A stretch of 64,000 nt of DNA from Leucogyrophana mollusca (Eukaryota > Basidiomycota > Agaricomycetes > Boletales), in assembly GCA_021014945.1 (NCBI GenBank), contig MU266480.1, forward strand, positions 1-64,000, given 5' to 3'. Below are positions 50,592 to 63,688 of this stretch, in pieces. The position numbers and the translations under genes are program-made. The first letter of the stretch is position 1; the number at the start of each line of letters is the position of its first letter. The notes under the pieces were generated by a model that was not told the origin of the DNA, made no database searches, and saw nothing but the letters and a program-made list of their open reading frames with translations.

Positions 50592-52568
50592 TTACTGGTA
50601 TTCGGGCTCCAGTAGACCGACCGCAAAGGTTTTAACACTTCTGGCGCCATGCTGCAAACACACTGTCGCTCGGTTGATATTCGAGACCCCCAGTGCATAA
50701 GACCGAGTAGCCTCGGTGCCTGGAGCGAAACTGTGGCAACTTCCTGTGCGGTCAGGTAGGAATATCTTCCGGAGAGTGGGCTACAAAACCGGGAGCCTGG
50801 ACATGCACGATGCACCTGAAGACAGACCACGGACTCCGAGGTCCGACAGAGAACAGACTGCAGTCACGCTTACATAATCCAGGCCACGAAGACTTCGAGT
50901 TTCAGTTTGCTTCGAGCTGCCAGTGACTCCCTGTTCGAGAGTAGGGATACAAATCGGTGAATGAGGCGCGGCGGTTCAAGTCCACCAAACACGGATCTCA
51001 AGTCCTCGCATCACCTCTATGGTTGAACGTTCAAGCGCAGATCGTGACTATGTTCCACCACGGACTCCGGCCCCTCCTGTCTGGTCGAGCTGAAGTCCCT
51101 CGCACCAAACCCGATCGTGCTCGGTTCTTTTTGAAAAGTACCCTCCCTTGTAGTAAGTTCCAGTGCACGAAGGTTGAGCGCCATGCGAGGGCCAGTTATG
51201 ACCATCGATGCATCCAGCACACTGATTATCACAGGGAGCGACTGACCCGCAGCGTAACTGGGAATTGGGGAAGTCGCTTGCCACGCCACATACCTGATTC
51301 ACGGTGAATCGATGCTTTCTAGGATGGAGTCAAACCACCGACGTACCAGAAAAAGTAGAGTATATGGTCTGCTGCTAAAAGCTTCACTAGAGGATTGATA
51401 GACCATCCTCCCGCTAATCTTCTGCCTTTGCGGGCGTGTTTCGCAAACACGAACAGCACGACTACCAGCAACACGGTGTCAAACGCCAGCTGGATAGACG
51501 ACTCGATTGCTGGCCATCGTCTGAATGCAGGAGAATCTGTATCCTTTTTCCACTGCCAATTGAAGGTCCCATGGATAAGACTATAAATGAAGTGCTGAGT
51601 GAGCGCACGGATGAGTGTTGCAGGACCGAGTTACAACTCACAATACCTCCAAAGAAAAGAAGGTTGTATTACATCCCGCCCACTACCACCACCGCAATCG
51701 TCTGGCAGAAAAAACACCAGCAAAAAGACCGAAACCTTCATCAAACATTGCACAGGACATAAACGCGCACGAGGAGGATCGCTGTAGGTGGTTGGGTGGC
51801 AGATAGGAAACGGAGGGACCTTCGGTGGTGTCCCACGCCTTGCATAGCCGTGATGAGGATGATGCTTAACCACTGAGCAGCAACGTACATTGATAAAACT
51901 AACTGTGGAAATGCTCATGCTTTGGACTGACACCACGCAATTAAGAATGTAAAACTAAGCCGTGCTTACCTCTGGATGTTTGGTGTCGAATCTTGCTGTT
52001 CGATTTTCGACGAAGAACAAGTCAATCCAAATCGAACCATACCACCACACCGACTGTCAGATAATTATTCATGCTAAGGTATACGTGAATGGGCTCACTG
52101 CAAGTGTCCAGCAACACACGCGACCCCTGTAACAGGCTCTCAGTGAAGTAATCAATGAATTGCTGGCGAAAAAAGCCTTACCTGCTTTGGTTTCAGACAC
52201 GTCAGTTGGGGGTTGATATTGTGACCCACAGCACACCTATGGAGCCAGAGTAACGGGCCTGAAACACAATTGTACAACCTCACTCGCAACTCCAGACGAA
52301 GAAACACGCACCACGACATAGAGTGCTGCCATCACGCCCCAACGAACTATGTGAGATCCAGGGTACTCCACAACAGTTCGTGGTATCCGACCAGATTAAA
52401 CCCACCTCGAGCATAGGCTGGAGCGCCATACAGGGGAAAGACAGACGGAGAGCTAACCTCTTGCGAAATGTTAAGGGTTGTGAAATTCCTTCATGTTGAA
52501 GACGGAGAGTTTACGCGAGATCAGTTTTACTCACCATAGTCATACACAACGACAGCCCCCGACGTCAC
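50592..52568 (-). CDS. DUF6533 membrane protein 2, possibly degraded
   Basis: Small exons on the minus strand. A first helix ends VVVYDY near 52540, a likely second piece reads VRWGVMAALYVVARYSGSI, matching the Trp...Tyr...Arg-Tyr pattern of DUF6533. An exon at about 51870-51920 has VAAQWLSIILITAMQ. One at 51410-51560 reads PAFRRWPAIESSIQLAFDTV and LLVVVLFVFAKHARKGRRLA; the next gives SINPLVKLLAADHILYFFW, then YVAWQATSPIPSYAAGQSLP and VLDASMVITGPRMALNLRAL ELTTREG. These last exons splice in phase and resemble the conserved C-terminal half of the family. A last exon TEATRSYALGVSNINRATVC ends at 50592. The N-terminal exons do not join cleanly from the MDLNASKLSKIQ start near 52680, so the gene may be damaged at its 5' end. 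Confidence 0.5.
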
Positions 52569-52987
52569 TGGGGGGCCCGGTTTGAATCGGAGGGTTGAAG
52601 CTCACGAGACGGACGATTGTGTGCTTAAAAAATATTTAAGAGATTGAATCTTGGAGAGTTTGGACGCGTTGAGATCCATGATGCGATTAGAGACGGGAGG
52701 CTTTCGTCAGTTTGCCCAAAAACCACGAAGGATTTATATGATGCTACGGTGGATCGCGCGCCCGGAGGCATCTTGAAAGCACATCATATTCCTTGACACC
52801 ATGGGATCATGATCATCAGGCAAGCATAAACATAGCTCATCGCGAACTCGGCAGTCCAGCGAGATCCCGATAGGCCAAAGAACGATTTCTTTGAGAGATG
52901 TAGAGAGGGATGTTCGAATAAAGCGCACCAGTTATATTAAAAGATCGTGTTTGAATTGCTTGAAGGTTGGAAAGCGGAAAGCTTGAA

Positions 52988-53290
52988 AAATGGGCAGATC
53001 AACCATTGACCCAGCCTTCCGAAAGCCGGGCCCGTTATCCTTGGTCATCAGTGATCAAGAATCTCTTACAATTTTTATCGCAATGCCCAACAAGTGACTG
53101 CCTGTTTCATGTCCAATCCGAGCTCATGATCGTGATCGTTGATCATGCACGGGCCACGCTGACGCGAAACTTCTGATGCCGTGCTGCCACCACGCTGTCG
53201 CTTGTTGGCAATATTGATAGTGAAGAACTCCAATGCACGAGGACGAGTAGCCTCGATAGCTGCAGCAAATTTATGTCAAGTTCCTGTGCC
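52988..53290 (-). repeat. Diverged copy of the DUF6533-2 last exon
   Basis: This segment resembles 50535-50830. Shared blocks include GGCAGATC..CCGAAGCCGGG-like sequence, an AACxCTTCTGxxGCC stretch, and GAGGCTACTCG. On the minus strand it reads IEATRPRALEFFTINIANKR, against TEATRSYALGVSNINRAT in the other copy. The reading continues RGGSTASEVSRQRG and stops. No upstream exons of the family are found beside it, so it is an isolated exon copy. Confidence 0.65.
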
Positions 53291-53563
53291 ATCGAAGTCG
53301 AAGACTCAAAACCCGGATGCTCGAAGGTCAAGAAAGAAAATATTTCGGCGTCGGAACGCTCCGCCGGCAACGGAACGGGCCGACCATTTACTCACTCAGC
53401 CTGTGCCGAATGACTTGCAGTCGCTTGGTGCAATCTACCTCTTGCCTTTACTCCTACACCAGGATTTACTGGCAGTCAGTATCCCAGTGGGTTTTGGATC
53501 GAGGTAAACGGATTACTTCTGCACGACCATCCTAGGATCCAAGCCCCATACACAGGATAGACG
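53291..53563. other. Promoter region of the 53564 gene
   Basis: No gene supported on either strand. Confidence 0.4.
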
Positions 53564-55063
53564 ATGCCAGCGCCCGCAGCTGCTGTCGGTGTGTACGTTG
53601 TTGCAGCAATCGCAGGAACAGCAGCGATCGTAGCGTTCAAAGAGGTGCGTATCGAGGTCCTCTCATTGATGTGCATCAAATCTGGTGCCTCAATAATCAT
53701 TGCTCAAGTCGTGTCGCTGACTTTCGATATTCCGCCAATCTAGTTTGTCTATGAGCCCCACATAGCCCCAGCCATCGAGCGCTGGGCAGAAGATTTTGTT
53801 GCTAGGCGGCAAGCTCGTCGGAGCCGCTCTGCCCCTGTTCCTATTGCTGTTTCGGGAGATACGAGACCAGATGCCGGCTCCAAGCGTGACGACGATGAAG
53901 CGGAGACATTCGAGCTCGAAGGGCTCGTCGCGCGTGAAGTGGATGAATGGCGCAATGAGGTACACCGCAGTCGCACGCTGTCGGGAGGCACCTTGAGACT
54001 TCGAAAGTCCGCCATCTCCCGTGATGTCCACACTAACAGTATCTCCACCACTTCCATTGACGAGGTGAATGAGGCTGGCTTTAATCGAACCTTTGTCGTT
54101 AACTGAACGTGTTACTTTACGTTGCAGTCCATTGCTTCGCTCCCTTACACTCCCATCGCACCGACGCATGTGATCAGCAATGTCTCGTCGCCATTGACGC
54201 CCAGTGTGTCTATTTCTGTGCGCACCCCCACGAGGACTGCGCGGCAGGAATCTTTCTCTACAATATCTCCCGCGCACTACGAGTCGTCACCCATCTTCTC
54301 GGCACGCCACTCCCCCTCGATCTTCCCCTCCCACCAAGGCTCTTCAAGCCCAATATTCGGCCCAGTCGTCCCTGATCATGCGCTCTACACCGACGAATCA
54401 CCGTTCTCCCCGGTAGTAGTCCTTGGTTCTGCGCCAAATATGACGTCGGTACAATCACCAGGACGATCTCTATCTCCTGCGTCAGACAATTCGCCCACCC
54501 CTCATGGGCTGGGTTCCTTGTCAGAACGCTACCCAGCTCCGCCTTCGCCGCCCATCCTCCTGTCACCGGCCATGTCTCCGCCGCCCGAGCTCCTGTCTAT
54601 CCCTACGTCACCCAACCCAGATGTCCTCTCAGCGCCCTCGTCCAGATCAGGCACTCCTTTCTCCTCTTTCTCGATATCTGGGCCCGCACTCCCCATCCTC
54701 CCCCCGTCGAGCCACTCAGCGCGAGCTAACTCTATCTCACCTCGCTCTCCACGGTCCCCGTCTCTCCAGAGCGCCCCCACTGAGTCTCCTTCGCTCTCAC
54801 TAGCGAGCTTCGCGTCGCCAAGGAGCCATACCATCTCCGACGCCGACTTCCTCTCCGTGGACAACGATGACGATGAGGTACTCTCCGTGGCATCTGGTGC
54901 CTCCCGTCCTCCCTCCGCCCAGCATGGCGCGAGATCCCATGGTCATGCAGGGTCTGCATTCGAGGACGCCGGCGCCAACCCGTTTACAGACTCTGACGAG
55001 GAAGAGGACTCAGATTTCGGGAGCGAAGGTTCTTGGTCGATGGGGAGCGCTAGGAGGCGTTGA
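53564..55063 (+). CDS. Single-pass, Ser/Pro-rich protein, unknown
   Basis: Three exons: 53564-53644, 53744-54064 and 54128-55063, all in phase, about 445 residues. Exon 1 encodes MPAPAAAVGVYVVAAIAGTA AIVAFKE, a clear N-terminal membrane anchor. Exon 2 starts FVYEPHIAPAIERWAEDFVA RRQARR, then a charged helical region (DDDEAETFELEGLVAREVDE). Exon 3 is a long disordered Ser/Pro/Thr-rich tail with an acidic end (NPFTDSDEEEDSDFGSEGSW). NPF is a recognised endocytic EH-domain ligand, which would suit a membrane-anchored adaptor, but one motif is weak evidence. The family is not recognised. Confidence 0.65.
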
Positions 55064-56108
55064 TCAGCAGCCAGCCAGACTTTCTTTCCCCTCTCACGCA
55101 CGCATGGTAGACAATCTCATCTGTGCTTCACGATACACGGCAAGTATTTATTTGTGCACATGTACATTCCATCTTTCCCGGTCGGGTCCACTGGCAGTTA
55201 TCCTTGTTACGATACACGGTCTCTCGAGCTCGTCCATCTTATCTGGTCTCGTGTTGTATATCCTCGTTCCTCGCAGCATCTGTCGTATTACATGGCGCTC
55301 TTTGTTGTTCTCGATTCACGTGTAATATCAATCTATCGCACCCGCAGTGACCTGGGCCGCGGGTGTCACCAATGCGTTTCTGTCGCCACACGAAACGACG
55401 CACTTGCCTTTCACACAGGAACCCACCAACTCTGGCTTTCGGGAAGACTCACAGGGATTGGCGAGTTCATTCAAAGTACTCATACAGCCCTAAAACCCTC
55501 CGCGCGCAACGCCATGGTGTAGCGGTGCTGTTGACAAACTTCAGAACTGACCCCTCAATTATCTGTGAGGACACCTGCCAACGTACGTCCGCATCATTCT
55601 TCGAGTCTTTCTGTGCTACATGGAGGCAACGTGATTAATGTTCCACCTGGTAAGATGACTGGGGGACCGCCCACCTTCTGAAAGTGCTGACTGTTCTAAG
55701 CCGTGAAGAAGGCTGGGCTCAGACTTAGTATCCTGACGATCTGCGACTTGGGCGGTCGACATGAGTCTCCATCTCATCATTGGCGCGTAGAAAATGTTGC
55801 TCCAAGGACCAGATCAGCCTTATCCTCGTATGAACTAGGAGCAGAGGCAACCCAACATTGAGCCGAACGTTCCCACACACTGGGGTCAACCTGTGTCAGC
55901 TTACACCAGCTCCAGCATCCTACCCCAGGAGACAATATATCATTGAGGCTATCCATCATGGTACTGACGAAAGAAACCTGACGCCTTATCGTAAGAGGAA
56001 ACCCTGCACTGGTCCTTCTCCAGCCGGAAAAACCATAACTGACAGGCACCGGGATTGAGCTAACCTATATATCACAATAGTCAGCAGCCCGAGCTTTCTC
56101 CCTACACC
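55064..56108. other. Intergenic
   Basis: The 3' region of the previous gene and the promoter of the next. Open frames on the plus strand up to 55640 have no ATG or splice support. No repeat seen. Confidence 0.4.
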
Positions 56109-58766
56109 ATGGCAGACCCAGAAGCGCCTCCGATATACAGCATCCAACCGCGATCGCAAGAACCTGACCACGACCCCGACGTGCTGCCGCCACACTACTC
56201 TGTCCCCGACCAGTTCATCATCGGAAACAAGCGCACAAACCAGCTCGTACGCCCCGAACAGCTCAAAGCACACCTTACCCTCCTCCACGCCTTCCACGAG
56301 CTGCGGCGGTCCGTCGAAGATGGGAGCGATGCGCGGTTCCCCGAGGCTGCGAGGGTCATGGATCCGGAACGGAGGTGGGGTTGGTTCGTGGCGCTTGCTG
56401 TTGAGAGGTGCGTCGTTGTGGTATTTGGCTGAACTTGGTGTTGAACTTGGTGGATTTGGAACTTGGAAGATTTGAGCGGTGGTGTGTGACTATCAAGACT
56501 ACGGATCACGAGCGGCAATGTTTGCCTCCCATTGACGTCGTAATGGTCTGGCACGCTTATCTCCTCAACCCTAGGTGAGCGGTTATCTCTCAAGAGCTGC
56601 GCTGTGGTAATGTCGTCCCTCTCAGCTGGTATGCAGAGGACACCGTCCGCATATCTAAACTCGGAGCATTAGCGAAGTACAGCGAGTACCTTCCTACATG
56701 CCTCGTATGGCCTTCTTGGCTTGCCGCTTTATCTGTCCTGTACTCACGAGCTTGATGTACAGGCCAATCCAGAGCTGTTGATCACCACCGATCCCTACTT
56801 CGGGCGCGTGGAGTCTTGGGAACGGCGGACATCGACGCCCTATCACCCCTTCGATGCCGCCGCCGTCCTCACTCGCAAACCCATCGAGTGTCCCCGCTGC
56901 TCCCGGACGGTCCTCGCACGTGAGCCCGCCCCCTCCTTGACCCCCTTTCCCGCTCTTCTCCGCGCACGAGCACTGACCACCGCTTAAAGCTTTCATCGCC
57001 CCCGACGGCTCGGGGTACGCCCAGAGCAAGTTTCATTTTGAGTGTGAGGGCTGCGCGTACGACATCACGAAGGAGGTTCTTGGTCTGTACAAGTTCGCAA
57101 AGAACCTCGTCGAGCATCGATCCCCTGATACATACCTCGCGTGTGTCCCTCCGTCTGCGTCCCGTGCATTCATCCGTGCTGACGATTATTTGGCAGGGGC
57201 ACCCTCCACACCCCGTCGAAAGCGAAAGACACCACTCGTGGAGACGTGATCAAGAAACGTCTCCTCAGCGCCACTCCCCTTGTCCGACCTGCCTCTGCCG
57301 GGTCGCCGGACGCGTGGGAGCGGCAGATCATGACGGGGGTGCTATACAGCATGGAGCGCCTCCGCGCGGTGCTTGCGACGCACTCGCGTCCGCGACTGTG
57401 GGTTATGCTTCATGTATTCGGAGGTTGGTGCTGATTGATGTGAGTAGCCTGGGGAAGATCCTTAGCGCGTATGCGGACGATAGGGTGTTCTCGATGGACC
57501 TTGTCGGTGCTGTGAGTGTCGATTCTGCGTTCTGCTAGCAGCCCACGTGAAGCACGGTATAAGCGTTTGACCAAGCTGACGGGGCGAACACCAACAGGTC
57601 CTGCGCCAGGGCTCGTTTATCCAGAAGATGCATGATCTTGGGTGGACGCAGCCGGGGTATTTCGATTCTGCTGAGGACGCGGTGGTGCTGCAACATTGTG
57701 TTGCGAGATATCACGCGTACGTCTTTTTCTCCTGCGCTTCGGGCCTGTGTGGGTCTGATCAGTTATCATGCAACAGTTTCCTTGGCCTAATGGCTGACTC
57801 TCCCGCGTCATTCTTCGTGCCCACGCTCGATATCGACTTGGCGTGGCACACGCACCAACTGATGGCGAAGGTGTACCAGCACGACTGTGCGTCGCTCGTG
57901 GGGCGCTATGTTGACCAGTGCGTCCCGGCTTTAAACCTAATTTCGCGCGTAACCATCTTACTAACACGAACCGACTGTTGATCTGCAGCGATGACAAAAT
58001 CGAGGAGGGACACCTCGCGACTGCTTTCGACGTCACGTGTCGCGTGTGGCAGGTACGTCCCACCACCCCTTCCCTCCCGCTTGAAATGCACCCACCCGCT
58101 CAACCCGCTACACACAGGACCGCTACGGCGTTCCATACATGCACTGCGGGTGCCCGCTCCCGGGGGACACCATCGGCCAGAAACTGCGGCGGATGCTGAG
58201 CAGCAAGCCTGCGCACGACAACAACTTCCTCGTCCCCCCGCGCGAGGCGCTCGAGGGGACGCACCCGAGCGACCACAACGCGGTATTCGCGTTCCACGAG
58301 GCGGCGCGGTCCCTACGGGCGCGGGAGCGACGGGGGAGGAAGGCGGAGAGGCGGCGGGAACGGGACGCGATGAGGAGGGGCGAGCGGGACGTGGCGGCGG
58401 GGAGGGCGGGGGTGCATGGGCAGGCGTTTTTGTACCCTGTGCCGATGTATTTCTATTACCCTGCGGGGTGCGTCGCGGCGTCGGGCGGGATGTTCATGGG
58501 TGGGCCGATGAATGTGGGAGGGTGTGCTGCCGTGCGTCGATTTTGCTTTCTTGTCTGTGGATTGTGGGTGCTGATTGTTGGTGGGGATGTAGGGTGCCGG
58601 AGGGTGTGCGACAGGAGGTACAGCTCCAGCTTGCGGGGGCAGTGCTGCGGGGGCATGTGGTGGAGGCGGCGGGGGTTGCGGAGGTGGTGGTGGTGGTGGC
58701 GGATGTGGTGGAGGTGGTGGAGGCGGTGGGGGCGGATGTGGTGGAGGCGGATGTGGAGGCGGATGA
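56109..58766 (+). CDS. DUF1399 / GRDP-like protein with Gly-Cys tail
   Basis: About ten exons, roughly 700 residues. MADPEAPPIYSIQPRSQEPD is followed by LKAHLTLLHAFHELRRSVED. The duplicated family motif appears first as LPPIDVVMVWHAYLLNP SWYAEDTVRI and again as FFVPTLDIDLAWHTHQLMAK VYQHDC; the Asp-x-x-Trp-His-x-x-x-Leu motif is diagnostic of glycine-rich-domain-containing proteins (GRDP, DUF1399). Between them is a possible zinc site, IECPRCSRTV and FHFECEGCAYD. The segment RYGVPYMHCGCPLPGDTIG follows, then a basic region (RARERRGRKAERRRERDAMR). A last exon, entered after an intron at about 58532-58593, encodes a tail of Gly with regularly spaced Cys, stop 58764. Plant homologs are linked to growth and stress responses; fungal function is unknown. 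Confidence 0.85.
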
Positions 58767-59455
58767 TGGGTGATGACGTCCGCGAGGATGAGTTGCACGG
58801 AGGCGATGAAACCGGATGGTGGGTACGTGTTCCGTTTGTTCCATGGGCGCCAGTTTGGCTATACGTCTCGGGCGTGTTCCAACTGTTCTATGGGCGCCAG
58901 TATACCTGCCTTTTACTCGTGCGTGTATCATTTCTCGAAATGCGTATGCCTCGTGTTCTTGTTATCTGTTGCTATTCTATTATTGCTGTTGTATCCGCTG
59001 ATTGACTTTCTCCGAGACCTGTGCGGTCATATTCTCGATTGCTTATCCATCACTTGTGTTCCTGTACACTATCATATACTTGTCGATTTTTGCATAATTT
59101 CGATAATATAGTTTCTGTAGTTGTGATGTCCGGTTAGTGAAAGCAACTGCATCCGAGACCTGCTCTTTGTTCCGTTATGGCTGCTCGGCTCAGGATCATT
59201 TCCCCCGCCATTTTGTCCAAGTCAGACAGGCGCTGCGGGGAGCCGCCCATCAAGGTACTGCGGCTCTCGCTATAAATCCATATATCCTTGGCGTCAGACT
59301 AGAATGGCTCCATCACCCTGAGATACAGCACACAGCAATATTTATACAGCTTTTCATGGCGGCACGGGCTTCAAGCTGAACAATATCACGGCCCTATATC
59401 TACCTTGCCCTCTGAACCAAGGCGCCTCGTCTCCAGGACTACGACCGTTTTTAGC
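58767..59455. other. Intergenic, GRDP 3' region and PLC promoter
   Basis: TTTATACAGC near 59340 may be a TATA-like element of the next gene. No gene seen. Confidence 0.4.
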
Positions 59456-62400
59456 ATGTCAGAGCCACCACCCCTACAACGGCAGTCCACTTTACCACAA
59501 CAGATCCTTCGACGCGCTGCAAGCGTTTTGACTAGTCACGGAAAGCCTGTGCCCAGCATCGAAGAAGCGCTCAGCGCCGCGCCTGTGCAGAACAGACCCG
59601 GGCAGTCGATTAGCTGGAACGAGAATACGTTTGGTATCTCGCTTAGGAAACAGCTCACGAAAGTCAGGACTGGACCTCTTGCGCGCTCCATATCACAACG
59701 ATCGGGCCCGAGTGATACGGACCTGAAAAGGAAACGGGACACTGTACGATCAAAGCCACGCCCTGTGTCTTTCGACAGTGGGAACGTGCAACGGCCGGTC
59801 TCTCTTGACCATCTTACTACAACCACTACCACAAAGCGAGCGCCCGAGTCGACTGCAATGCAGACACAACCCATCCAATCCATCGCTGAAAAGGCATCCA
59901 TGGCCGATGTGGCAGTCCCGCTGCTCCTGCAGCAGGGCGTGCCCATGACAAAAGTCTCTGCTAAAAAGCAAAAGACGTACATCTTCCAGCTCGACCCCGA
60001 TCGGGGCCAGATCCTTTGGGAGTCGAAGAAGCCGCGAATTAGTGCGTGTGCTGCTCTTTACTATTATCTGACCACTAACGCTGTCCGCATCAGTCCCGAT
60101 CGAGAGTATCAAGGAGCTGCGGTTCTCCTCCGACGCGCGGTACTATCGCCAACAATTCCAGCTTGCGCAGCAGTATGAAGACCGCTGGATGACGATCATC
60201 TATCTCCTCGACGGGCAGTACAAAACGCTGCACCTCATCGCGCACACCAAGGATGTGTTCCAGATGTGGGATATCACGCTGCGGAAGCTTTACGCTATAC
60301 GCCAGGAGCTCATGAGTGGACTGGGCAACGTGGAGATGAGGGAGGCGATTTGGGAAAAGCAGTGCTGGAAGTCGGCGGACGAGGAGAGCGACCAGAAATT
60401 GATGTTTGAAGACGTCGAAAAGTTGTGTAAGCGGCTGAATATCAATTCGCCCGCGGAAGAGCTGTTGCGTCTTTTCAAGGTATAGTCCTATCTCCGCCGA
60501 GTTCTTGGGCACGAGTGCTGAGTCTCTTGATAGCAAGCAGACAAGCAACATCGCGGCTACCTTGACTTTGCGGACTTTCAGCGCTTTGTCAAGTTGCTCA
60601 AAGCCCGTCCTGAGGTCGACCTCTTGTACAAGAAGTTGTGCGCTGCGAGGGGCGGAAAGTTTGACTTTGATACCTTTGAGAGGTTCATGCGTGATTCGCA
60701 AAAGGTAAGCAGTTTCTCGATGCTAGTGGAGTGCCTAGCTGACTGGGTGCCCGAAGTCGTCCCTTGGGCGGGCTGAGCTACAGCAGTTATTCACGAGGTA
60801 TGCCACAAAGCCTGGAAGTCCGGGATCCTCCTCGGGTAGCAGCACGTCCCTAGCAATATCAACCTCACCGCCTCAGAGTACAATCACTTCTTCGCCGCTC
60901 ACAACATCCCCTCCTCCACTGACCACTCCGTCTCCATCTTCCACCCTCGCTCTTCCCCCAAGTCCAAGTGCCCCCGAGTCCATCATGTCGCTAGACGGGT
61001 TTACGTCCTTCCTCCTCTCTTCCGACAACTCGGCATTCACAGACCAGAACGGCAAGATCTGGCATGATATGACATACCCCATCTCCGACTACTTCATCTC
61101 GTCGTCACACAACACCTACCTCACCGGCCACCAGCTCGTCGGCGCGAGCACCATTGAGGGCTACATCCGTGCGCTGCTCCATAGCTGTCGAAGCGTCGAA
61201 CGTACGTCGCCACGTGTGCTCTGGGCCACTTCTTGAACTAACAGACCCTTTTTGCATTTGCAGTTGACATCTACGACGGCGACGTCGAGCCAATGATCTT
61301 CCACGGCAAGACCTTCACGTCCAAAGTTCCCCTGCGCGAAGTCTGCTCGGCAATCGCGAAATACGCATTCGTCACATCTCCCTACCCGATCATCATCTCC
61401 GCGGAGATCCACTGCTCGGTCGCGCAGCAGGAACTCATGGTCGAAATTATGCACTTGGTGTTTGGCGACGCGCTAGTCAGCGCGCCTGTTGATGGGCGGC
61501 CGCAGATCAACGCCTTGCCGAGTCCGGAAGATCTGAAGGGGAGGGTGTTGTTAAAGGTCGGTGTTTGTTTGGGATGATGCAAGATTTGTAGGATTACTGA
61601 TTGGTGCGCTGACAGGCGAAGAATCTATATGTATCGGACAACGAGACCATCCGCCCGAAAGAAGTCTCGGTTGATACCGAGTCGTCTTCGACGGAGACAT
61701 CAGCGTCGGACTCGGACATGGCACAGGAGATCAAGCACGAGTGGAAGAAGGCGAAGGCTGCGGATAAGAAGGCCGTCCAAGGTGACCGATCATCCTCTCC
61801 CCTCCGTTTCTTGTATTCACTGACCACGCGTAACAGAGCTCAAAGAGGAATTCCGAAAGGCTCGCAGTGTATTTGACCGCGTCCGTCACCACCACTCCTC
61901 CATCCTGCCTACAGCCATCATGGCCTCTACCTCCACTTCCACCGCCATCCTCGAGTCGTCAACCAAGGCGCAAGATCCGCCAAAGCCTCCAGGAAAGGTC
62001 AAGATGTCCGTCGCTGTCGCTTCTCTCCTCGTCTACACCGTCGGCGTCAAATGCCGCGGGATCAACAAAAAGGAGCACTATGCGCCCGAGCATGTCTTCT
62101 CGCTCTCAGAGAGCACCGCGAACAAAATCTTGAAGCAAGGAACGAGTGGGACCGGCACGGGCATGATGGACCTGATCAAGCATAACAAGACGCATGTGGT
62201 CCGGATCTATCCTAAGGGAACAAGGCTGAGCTCTTCGAATTACCTCCCGCATCGGTATTGGTCGGCTGGGGCGCAGTTGGTGGCTATCAACTGGCAGACG
62301 TTTGGTAGGTGGCGTGGTTTCAGGTTTGAGGTTGCGTTTATTGAACTGTGTACGTAGATCTGGGATACATGATCAACCACGCGATGTTCCAGAGGAACGG

Positions 62401-63069
62401 TCGTGCTGGATACGTGCTCAAACCCCAGGCGCTAAGGACCCCGGACAAGGAGCAGCTGTCTCGCCGGACGCAACATTACCTGGACGTCACTGTGAGTCCT
62501 TGCTTGCCGGTATCAATTATTTCAGAAGCACTAAGCGCATGTGCAGATTATCTCGGCACAGCAGCTTCCCCGCCCGAAAGACGCGTTAGGCCGGGAGATC
62601 ATGGACAAATCTATCATCGATCCTTACGTAGAAGTCTCCATCCACATCCCCGACTGGACGCATTCTCCTTACCCCACCTCGTCTACTACGTCGCTCGCCC
62701 TGACCCCGACGAGCTCCACCCCCTCCTTGTCCGCGACGTATCGCACCAACGCCGTGAAGAACAACGGGTTCAACCCGGTGTGGCAGGAGACCATGCGAAT
62801 TCCCTTCGACTGCGTCGGCGGGATGCAGGATCTCATCTTTGTGCGATTTGCCGTGAGAAGGGGCGGGGAGAACGAGGACGAGCCGATTGCGGTGTATTGT
62901 GTCAGCCTGGGTAGTTTGTCGATGGGTACGTCTGGCTGTGGTGTCTTCATGTCGAAACTGACCTTATTGGTGTGCACTAGGGTACCGTCACCTGCCACTG
63001 CATGACACGCAAGCCTCGCAATACCTTTTCTCTACGCTCTTTGCGCACTTCGCAATCCACGACGTTTAA
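59456..63069 (+). CDS. PLC1: Phosphoinositide-specific phospholipase C, delta type
   Basis: About ten exons, roughly 1,030 residues. A Ser-rich N terminus (MSEPPPLQRQSTLPQQILRR) precedes a PH-like domain (GVPMTKVSAKKQKTYIFQLD to LHLIAHTKDVFQMW). An EF-hand region follows (DEESDQKLMFEDVEKLCKRL, HRGYLDFADFQRFVKLL). The X domain has both catalytic histidines, in DYFISSSHNTYLTGHQL and FHGKTFTSKVPL, with the metal-binding VELDIYDGD and YPIIISAEIHCSVAQQ. A linker (STETSASDSDMAQEIKHEWK) leads to the Y domain (KKEHYAPEHVFSLSESTANK, NYLPHRYWSAGAQLVAINWQ). The C2 domain is YLDVTIISAQQLPRP, SIIDPYVEVSIHIPD and NGFNPVWQETMRIPF, ending LFAHFAIHDV at 63069. It cleaves PI(4,5)P2 to IP3 and diacylglycerol in a calcium-dependent way. 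Every key residue I checked is present. Confidence 0.93.
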
Positions 63070-63688
63070 TTCGTTCTTAAACCTAACTCATTCTGTGCCA
63101 CCCTGCTATCTTGGTCTTTTGCACACTCACTTCGATACCACAAACAACTCATATTCCATGACTAGTCACAACTTTAACCACAGATCTCGCTACATATTTA
63201 ATCATTCATGCAAAAGGAATGTCACCTGTAGTTTATTTAATAGTACGAGAGGCTGGTAGCAGACAATGTAGAAATGTAGAAATAGATACCATACGCATTG
63301 GTTAGACAACCGATCTGTTCCTACAACAAGCCATGCAGGTATATGTAAAGAGATTGAAAGCAAGAAATGGATATATATATAACCGAAAGCGTCTTACATG
63401 GAGGAAAATTGGCTTTGACGCGGCGACTTCGGGGGAGGTGCGATCCGCGGTACGTGGATTTGGGAAATTCTTGCTTCACTTTGGGGGTGGTGTCGGCGGA
63501 CCTGATGAAGCGAGAAACGATTCAGAAACTTGTAAGCTACATAGAGATGCCGGCCTTACCAAAAAGACCTGAGCGGGCTGCAGGCGTGGCGGGTCTGGGT
63601 GATGCGGGTGGGGGCAGGCCAGCAGGGGCCATCGTGGGGTTAGCTGGAAAGCAATTGCGATCAGTGGCACCGCGTCAGCAAATGAGGA
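63070..63688. other. Convergent 3' region
   Basis: AT-rich downstream of PLC with several AATA-type signals. A frame at 63333-63572 has no support. No gene. Confidence 0.45.

Noticed and set aside
54529..54864. Minus frame opposite the Ser/Pro-rich exon
   Set aside because: Shadow of a biased coding exon.
58313..58798. Minus-strand polyproline frame of 161 codons
   Set aside because: It is the reverse complement of the Gly/Cys-coding tail of the DUF1399 gene.
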